The notes beneath the pieces are model-generated. The model ran no database searches, was not told the origin of the DNA, and saw nothing but the letters and a program-made list of their open reading frames with translations. Source: CAZPUI01 sp964415525 (lineage in GTDB: Bacteria > Acidobacteriota > Holophagae > Holophagales > Holophagaceae). Taken from it: 7,160 nt of DNA. Location: contig CAYQAS010000170.1 in the NCBI GenBank assembly GCA_964415525.1, forward strand, positions 1-7,160, written 5' to 3'. The position numbers and the translations under genes are program-made. Shown in pieces: positions 6,601 to 7,160 of this stretch; position 1 is the stretch's first letter, and each line of letters starts with the position of its first letter.

Positions 6601-6684
6601 GGCGCCGCCTGCCACCAGGGCGAGCCAGACCTTGGGCCGACGCATCCAGCGGAGGGGCGCGGATAGTGCGCGGGGCAGGGACAT
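3667..6684 (-). CDS. AsmA-like DUF748 inner-membrane-anchored protein
   Basis: This encodes 1005 residues. One membrane helix (about 19-40) is followed by a long beta-rich periplasmic region. The start region (GFVVVPKVIEK, then NPYSFRLTL) and the C-terminal block at residues 725-850 match DUF748 (PF05359). That block includes VKYLGYAFRKGKLDLD, DQFYLGEKI, LALLRDRHGVIEADIPVAGTLDSPDF, KLATSPF and FQPG. AsmA-like proteins such as YhdP, TamB and YdbH bridge the periplasm and support lipid traffic to the outer membrane; the same role here is inference. Three modules each carry a FEDR/FEDA motif (182-185, 420-423, 648-651). They are separated by Pro/Ala/Lys-rich linkers (about 140-166, 362-402, 597-631). 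The tail (862-1005) resembles the repeat that often ends DUF748 proteins. I chose the ATG at 6684 because CCTCC (6689-6693) gives GGAGG four bases upstream; an ATG 11 codons earlier has no ribosome site. Confidence 0.9.
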   Translation of the reverse strand: MSLPRALSAPLRWMRRPKVWLALVAGGAGLYTLVGFVVVPKVIEKQVPKRLSALLGRPVRLEKATYNPYSFRLTLDGFAVMEPDGEVLVGFDHFLVEPRARSLFGRDIVLERVELEGFRARYQLLPDGATNIADILARLSTPAAGTSQSAAMTEGTAAPTGTKPPRTIHVQAFSLKGARALFEDRSGAEPFLADLGPYSLSLKDFRTQPGAQTEHHFELRSATGEALAWNGTFGLEPLRSEGTLALTGFPLRRYSPYYRRFVGFDLRQGTGAIQTGYTFAWEAGHRQVLLKNGSLRLANLELAPQAGGPVEAKVRTLNFEQIGYDILGSRLTIGEVALEQGDWTVTRGADGSLSLPRLFVGAPTPPPAAAPPKRKLQAPPKPAPKSKSKSAPKPTPPPPAPEPFRLRVERIRIEAQRFTFEDRSLPKPLRTGLDLKRLETGPFTLDPKDLTPFRLEASLHTGGSLGLTGTAHPLQPDFQAELTLTNLELPPLANYLASALKAPLPSGRLTTRLKLEGDFSAKPRLDIKGDAALAALSLRDPNDDGALLDLPGLALKRIAFTLAPLSARVGSLELDRPTARFRLEPGGSNIARALGVAPTPAPEKTPRPKAPTPVEVPPATPAPSPAAPAPQIPIHLDRLILKDGTFTFEDATLKPAATVALERLDIEGSGFSTLPGAPAPVTLRTRLDGIAPLDIRGRFNLLDPMADSDLAVQTRGWDLSPSSPYIVKYLGYAFRKGKLDLDVAWKVRQRKLEAENRAKLDQFYLGEKIPGPDAIQAPIKLGLALLRDRHGVIEADIPVAGTLDSPDFKMRKAIWKAVGNLFTKLATSPFDGLARLIGAKQDLSQAAFQPGQAQPEVAGTQSLDALAKALQARPELSVEVEGAIDPARDGDALRERGFEALLAKTRGTAGPVLEAERPALILATWRAGHPTPKGTKPGPEPTPEVMAKELRDTLPSVEPHLQVLADRRAVHAQDALVRAGIDLARIFRVGDRQPAPLAGVRFKVK

Positions 6685-6713
6685 GAAACCTCCGGGGTAA
6701 CCATTCTGGGACC

Positions 6714-6899
6714 GCATATGGAGTCACGGGAAGCGGCTGGGATGGAAAGCTCTCATGAGGCGCTTCATCGGTGCGACCGATGTGTGACGTTCATGGCGTC
6801 CTTTGGGTCATGCATATGGGAACCCCGAAACGGGAATGTATGCAGTCTGTCTCGATCGCAAGTAAACATTTGATTGAGGTTGTTGTTGCATGCATATGG
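6714..6899. repeat. Three copies of gcatatgg
   Basis: The octamer occurs at 6714-6721, 6812-6819 and 6892-6899, all in the same orientation. The last two share a longer 11-base match, catgcatatgg (6809-6819 and 6889-6899), exactly 80 bp apart. The core CATATG is self-complementary. Clustering only in this intergenic region suggests a protein-binding site, though AT-rich 8-mers recur by chance more easily in control regions. Confidence 0.5.
6766..6782. promoter_or_regulatory. Perfect 7-bp dyad in divergent region
   Basis: Bases 6766-6772 (catcggt) and 6776-6782 (accgatg) are exact inverted repeats around gcg. It lies 82 bp upstream of the DUF748 start on the minus strand and about 205 bp before the plus-strand gene. 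Its size fits an operator for a dimeric regulator or a small RNA hairpin; the binder is unknown. Confidence 0.4.
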
Positions 6900-6987
6900 C
6901 GTTCTCCGCTAGCCTCGCGGTAGCCGGATCCGGTCCGGCCCTACACGCACCCTCTCCACCCCTTTCATCCATCCACGGAGCGAATCC

Positions 6988-7160
6988 ATGTCCAACCCCA
7001 CCCGCGTGCTCATCCTCGGCGCCGCCGGCCGCGACTTCCACAACTTCAATACCTATTACCGCGGCAACGCGAACTACAAGGTCGTCGCCTTCACCGCCAC
7101 CCAGATCCCGACATCGCCGGCCGCGCCTACCCCGCGGAGCTGGCGGGTGAGCTGTATCCC
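6988..7160 (+). CDS. Cyclic 2,3-diphosphoglycerate synthetase-like GTPase, 5' part, apparently frameshifted
   Basis: The first 40 codons read MSNPTRVLILGAAGRDFHNF, continuing with NTYYRG and VVAFTATQIP. This is the N-terminal Rossmann-like start of the COG2403 family (predicted GTPase, also named cyclic 2,3-diphosphoglycerate synthetase). In bacteria its role is not settled. The ATG at 6988 has GGAG (6977-6980) seven bases upstream. After ATQIP the frame turns into TSPAAPTPRSW, unlike the family. One added C in the CCC at 7107-7109 would restore DIAGRAYPAELAGELYP, the expected continuation, through to the window edge. So there is either a one-base deletion, making a broken gene, or a sequence error. 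The family's nucleotide-binding core lies beyond the window. Confidence 0.8.
   Translation, partial: MSNPTRVLILGAAGRDFHNFNTYYRGNANYKVVAFTATQIPTSPAAPTPRSWRVSCI

Larger units (their letters stand above)
6685..6987. promoter_or_regulatory. 303-bp divergent control region
   Basis: This region separates the minus-strand DUF748 gene from the plus-strand GTPase-like gene and must hold both promoters. It contains three copies of gcatatgg, a dyad (6766-6782) and an AT-richer patch around 6838-6890. A possible plus-strand promoter is TTGATT (6870-6875), a 17-bp spacer, then CATATG (6893-6898), but the -10 match is poor. No gene is supported within it. Confidence 0.5.

Noticed and set aside
6685..6717. 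An 11-codon longer start for the DUF748 protein (ATG at 6717)
   Set aside because: There is no ribosome site before it, and the extra residues (MRSQNGYPGGF) encode the GGAGG that serves the ATG at 6684.

Overview
The window is GC-rich bacterial DNA. Genes for inner-membrane proteins with large periplasmic domains (an AsmA-like DUF748 protein, a YiaA-type protein, a DUF4105/Lnb-type protein) point to a diderm, Gram-negative-type organism. The strong third-position GC in most genes would fit a GC-rich proteobacterium or an acidobacterium such as a Holophaga/Geothrix relative. That lineage guess is inference; the sequence alone does not fix it.

Layout. Bases 1-362 hold no gene I can support. 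They carry a near-perfect 67-bp direct repeat (223 bp apart) and a dense series of perfect or near-perfect hairpins. A TetR/AcrR-type repressor follows on the minus strand (363-932). A 490-bp gap (933-1422) ends in an (AAT)5 tract and a GAACG-GT-CGTTC dyad just ahead of a small cupin gene on the plus strand (1423-1875). Converging on the cupin gene, and only 9 bp from it, is a probable two-gene minus-strand unit. Its first gene is a membrane-anchored DUF4105 protein (2353-3348) and its second is yiaA (1885-2289). A 318-bp gap with a perfect 14-bp palindrome separates these from a long minus-strand DUF748/AsmA-like gene (3667-6684). A 303-bp divergent intergenic region with three copies of an octamer and a dyad leads to the start of a plus-strand gene. 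That gene resembles the cyclic 2,3-diphosphoglycerate synthetase-like GTPase family and is cut by the window end. It appears to carry a one-base deletion about 40 codons in.

How the parts may work together. The TetR protein is a reasonable candidate to control itself and the cupin gene through the dyads seen near both starts. The DUF4105, YiaA and DUF748 proteins are all cell-envelope proteins, but separate gaps and base composition suggest they are not one operon. The DUF4105/yiaA segment is visibly richer in A+T than its flanks and may have a different history.

I do not see a CRISPR array, transposase, phage gene, rRNA or tRNA. I do not see a clearly new multigene system. The points most worth checking are the structured repeat region at the left edge, the apparent frameshift near the right edge, the three-module plan of the DUF748 protein, and the possible leaderless start of the DUF4105 gene.
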